Assembly (NCBI GenBank): GCA_029882335.1
Contig: JAOUKW010000050.1
Coordinates: forward strand, 1-15,685
Source: Candidatus Heimdallarchaeota archaeon
GTDB taxonomy: Archaea; Asgardarchaeota; Heimdallarchaeia; Heimdallarchaeales; Kariarchaeaceae
DNA length: 15,685 nucleotides
Reading direction: 5' to 3'
Part shown: piece after piece, positions 13,502 through 15,685 of the stretch
How the letters are laid out: every line of letters starts with the position of its first letter
Position numbering within the stretch: the first letter of the stretch is position 1
The notes under the pieces: model-generated
Database searches by the model: none
Seen by the model: the letters and a program-made list of their open reading frames with translations, nothing else
What the model was told of the DNA's origin: nothing
Program-made: the position numbers and the translations under genes

Positions 13502-15124
13502 CTATTGATCCATATAGGGATAGGAATAATGTGTTGGAGGAACGAAATTTTCCTTTATCGATCGAGGACTACTCCAACGAATTAAATTTAAGTAACTACC
13601 TGCTTTATCATTTGTACCAGATGCACGGGCACCACCAAAAGGTTGTTGATTAACCACAGCACCAGTTGGTTTATCATTGATATAGAAATTACCTGCAGAA
13701 TGTCGTAATTTTTTAGAGGCAATATCTATCGCATATCGATCTTTGGAAAAAATAGAACCTGTTAATGCATAGGGAGAGGTTTGATCACAGATTTCCAAAG
13801 TTTCCTCATATTTTGTATCTTCATAGATATACACAGTTAAGACTGGTCCAAAGATTTCCTCTTCCATGGTCTTGTAATCAGGTTTTTTGGCTACAATAAT
13901 CGTCGGTTCAATGAAGTAACCAATACTATCATCAACCTTTCCTCCCCAAATGATTTCTGCATCAGGTGATTCTTCTGTGTATGAAATATATTGTGCAATG
14001 GATACAAATGCAGCCTGGTCTATAACTGCATTTACTAATGTTTCAGGTTTTAATGGATCACCCATCTTTACTGTAGCTAAATCTTTTTCCAATTCTGATT
14101 TTAGAACAGGCCACATGGATTTAGGAATGTATGCACGTGATGAAGCAGAACATTTCTGACCCGCATATTCGAATGATCCTCGTATCATTGCAGTCGCAAC
14201 CTCTCGTATATTAGCAGAATTATGAACAAAGATAAAATCCTTTCCTCCAGTCTCTCCCACTATTCTCGGATATGATCTATACGAACTAATATTCTCTCCA
14301 ACTACTTTCCACATATGACGAAATACATCTGTAGATCCAGTAAAATGAATACCTGCTAGATCTGGATGAGGTAGTAGAAATTTACCCACATCAGATCCCT
14401 TTCCTGGAATAAAATTAATGACACCATCAGGCACTCCTGCAGCTTCAAATAATTCCATCAAGTAATATGCAGAATATACAGATGAAGATGCTGGTTTCCA
14501 CAGCACAGTATTTCCCATTAATGCAGGAGATGATGGAAGATTACCTGCAATACTTGTAAAGTTGAATGGAGTTATTGCCAATACAAATCCTTCAAGTGGT
14601 CTATACTCCAATCTATTCCAAATACCTCTACTCGATTCTGGCTGCATCTGATATATCTGTTGCATGTAATAAGCATTAAATCTAAAAAAATCGATTAATT
14701 CACATGCTGCATCAATTTCCGCTTGAAAAATATTTTTTGATTGTCCCAACATTGTAGCTGCATTAATCTTGGCTCTAAATGGACCAGCAAGTAAATCTGC
14801 AGCCTTTAGAAAAATTGCAGCTCTATCATTCCATGACAATTCTTCCCATTGTTTTTTTGCCTCACGTGCTGCATGTATTGCTTGCTCCAAATGAACGGTA
14901 CTAGCAATGGAATATGTCCCAAGCACGTGTTGATGATCGTGAGGTATTCTACATGTACCTTTAACATCGGTGAATATTCTTTTTCCACCAATAATTAGAG
15001 GAATGTCAATGGTTTTTGATTTCATTTCCTCCAACACACTCATTAGTTCTACAACTTCTGGAGAGCCGGGTAGGTATCCCTTAATCGGTTCATTCGTTGG
15101 TTTGGGAATAACAAAATTACTCAT
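13502..15124 (-). CDS. 1-pyrroline-5-carboxylate (L-glutamate gamma-semialdehyde) dehydrogenase, ALDH4 type
   Basis: This 540-residue aldehyde dehydrogenase oxidises glutamate semialdehyde to glutamate with NAD+, the second step of proline breakdown. Catalytic Cys325 lies in GGQKCSA-like AGQKCSA, general base Glu291 in GETGGK, and cofactor-binding segments in ITPFNFT (184-190), LWKPAS and GIHFTGST. The PFGGARASGTNDK block (495-507) is the family anchor for the glutamate end of the substrate. The N-terminal extension (NEPIKGYLPGSPE), FLKAADLL, EIDAACELIDFFRFNA and the QPFGG...RW end match the ALDH4A1 type of animals and some bacteria rather than the short bacterial RocA type. No proline dehydrogenase is present here. 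The start has no ribosome-binding site; TTTATAAC at 15174-15181 could start a leader of about 28 nt. Confidence 0.94.
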   Translation of the reverse strand: MSNFVIPKPTNEPIKGYLPGSPEVVELMSVLEEMKSKTIDIPLIIGGKRIFTDVKGTCRIPHDHQHVLGTYSIASTVHLEQAIHAAREAKKQWEELSWNDRAAIFLKAADLLAGPFRAKINAATMLGQSKNIFQAEIDAACELIDFFRFNAYYMQQIYQMQPESSRGIWNRLEYRPLEGFVLAITPFNFTSIAGNLPSSPALMGNTVLWKPASSSVYSAYYLMELFEAAGVPDGVINFIPGKGSDVGKFLLPHPDLAGIHFTGSTDVFRHMWKVVGENISSYRSYPRIVGETGGKDFIFVHNSANIREVATAMIRGSFEYAGQKCSASSRAYIPKSMWPVLKSELEKDLATVKMGDPLKPETLVNAVIDQAAFVSIAQYISYTEESPDAEIIWGGKVDDSIGYFIEPTIIVAKKPDYKTMEEEIFGPVLTVYIYEDTKYEETLEICDQTSPYALTGSIFSKDRYAIDIASKKLRHSAGNFYINDKPTGAVVNQQPFGGARASGTNDKAGSYLNLIRWSSPRSIKENFVPPTHYSYPYMDQ

Positions 15125-15261
15125 ACTAAGTGTTGATTAATTCTTTTACTTATTGAATTTCTTATTATTCCGTTATAAATAGGTAAAAAAATACAGAAAA
15201 AATGAGACTATTTGTAAAATCAATTGTTATATTTTATGATTTTTTGCAAGTTCAAATTAAT

Positions 15262-15684
15262 TCATGAGTAATTTTTATCAGATACAGAAATCATTTTATT
15301 GAGGTTATATTCTATTTTATTTAATTTCTGAAGATGCAAAACCATGATAAACCAAATACATAAAATCACTTGTGGATAAATTGTAAAATAATTTTCAAAA
15401 ATGAAAAAGTCCTGATAAGAATGTAGATATCTTTCAATAGGATGTAGCTCGAATATGTCATTGTGTTCACGTAATATACCATAAAATTGGTAAACTCCTG
15501 AAACAATAGTGGAAAATTCGATAGAACGATTCTCCAAACATTGATTTGAGATCATCAAATGGAAATACACATGTAAATGAGAATTTATCCACTGATTTTT
15601 ATTAAAATCATGATAATTGAAATAAAATATTAACTCAATTGAGAAATTACCGATTATAACAGCATTTATTGAAAAGATAAAATG
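15262..15684 (-). CDS. Unrecognised protein, 5'-truncated, C-terminal membrane segment
   Basis: On the minus strand the frame stays open for 140 codons from the right edge to a stop at 15262. In such AT-rich DNA, where stops are frequent, that is unlikely without coding. The N-terminus lies outside the window. The visible part is rich in aromatic residues, with strand-like segments, a GVYQFYG turn and REHNDIFELHPIERY, which faintly recalls the E-I-H-P-type segment of some nuclease or hydrolase relatives. Near the end FTIYPQVILCIWFIMVLHL is a likely membrane helix followed by a Lys/Asn-rich tail. A GTG at 15570 could be an internal start but the upstream frame looks equally coding. The function is unknown. 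Confidence 0.55.
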   Translation of the reverse strand, partial: HFIFSINAVIIGNFSIELIFYFNYHDFNKNQWINSHLHVYFHLMISNQCLENRSIEFSTIVSGVYQFYGILREHNDIFELHPIERYLHSYQDFFIFENYFTIYPQVILCIWFIMVLHLQKLNKIEYNLNKMISVSDKNYS

Positions 15685-15685
15685 A

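Noticed and set aside
1..15685. CRISPR array, insertion sequence, rRNA or tRNA genes
   Set aside because: No regularly spaced repeats, transposase motifs, terminal repeats with target duplication, or conserved RNA sequences were seen on reading both strands.

Overview
The window is AT-rich chromosomal DNA that reads as archaeal. Many first genes have an A/T-rich TATA box centred about 25-26 bases upstream of an ATG or GTG and no ribosome-binding site between, which is the archaeal leaderless pattern. Internal genes instead carry GGTGA or GGAGGT. The gene content is a bactofilin-like protein, MoxR plus VWA, leucine-rich and TPR repeats, a two-gene TldD/TldE pair, and a 1-pyrroline-5-carboxylate dehydrogenase resembling animal ALDH4A1. 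This would suit an Asgard archaeon of the Heimdallarchaeia type, but no phylogenetic marker is present, so the lineage is an inference. No rRNA, tRNA, CRISPR or transposase was seen.

Left part (1-4870, all + strand). The 3' end of an ABC exporter carries an extra C-terminal domain that looks like a degenerate histidine-kinase-type ATPase. A GNAT acetyltransferase follows. Then come a MoxR-type AAA+ ATPase and a VWA protein with an acidic N-terminus, a small TPR protein, and a beta-helical bactofilin-like protein ending at an oligo-T terminator. The MoxR and VWA frames meet at a nine-A run that contains A AAA AAG in the exact phase for a -1 frameshift. Slippage would give an AAA+ / acidic linker / VWA fusion of about 612 residues.

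Middle part (4919-8622, - strand). Acetyl-CoA synthetase comes first, then a gene-poor stretch of 355 bases, a leucine-rich-repeat protein, a 382-base gap, and a small HEAT-like protein. The second gap holds a GC-richer 59-nt hairpin. A TATA box sits at the right distance upstream on the minus strand and a T-rich tract follows, so it is a candidate small structured RNA.

Right part (8884-15685). A tightly coupled tldD-tldE-like operon is followed by a small membrane protein, a membrane zinc-ribbon protein coupled to a winged-helix/zinc-ribbon protein, and an AhpD-like carboxymuconolactone decarboxylase family protein, all on the + strand. On the - strand are the P5C dehydrogenase and the 3' part of an unrecognised protein with a C-terminal membrane segment that runs off the right edge. 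Acetate activation and proline/glutamate-semialdehyde oxidation point to a heterotroph using organic and amino acids.
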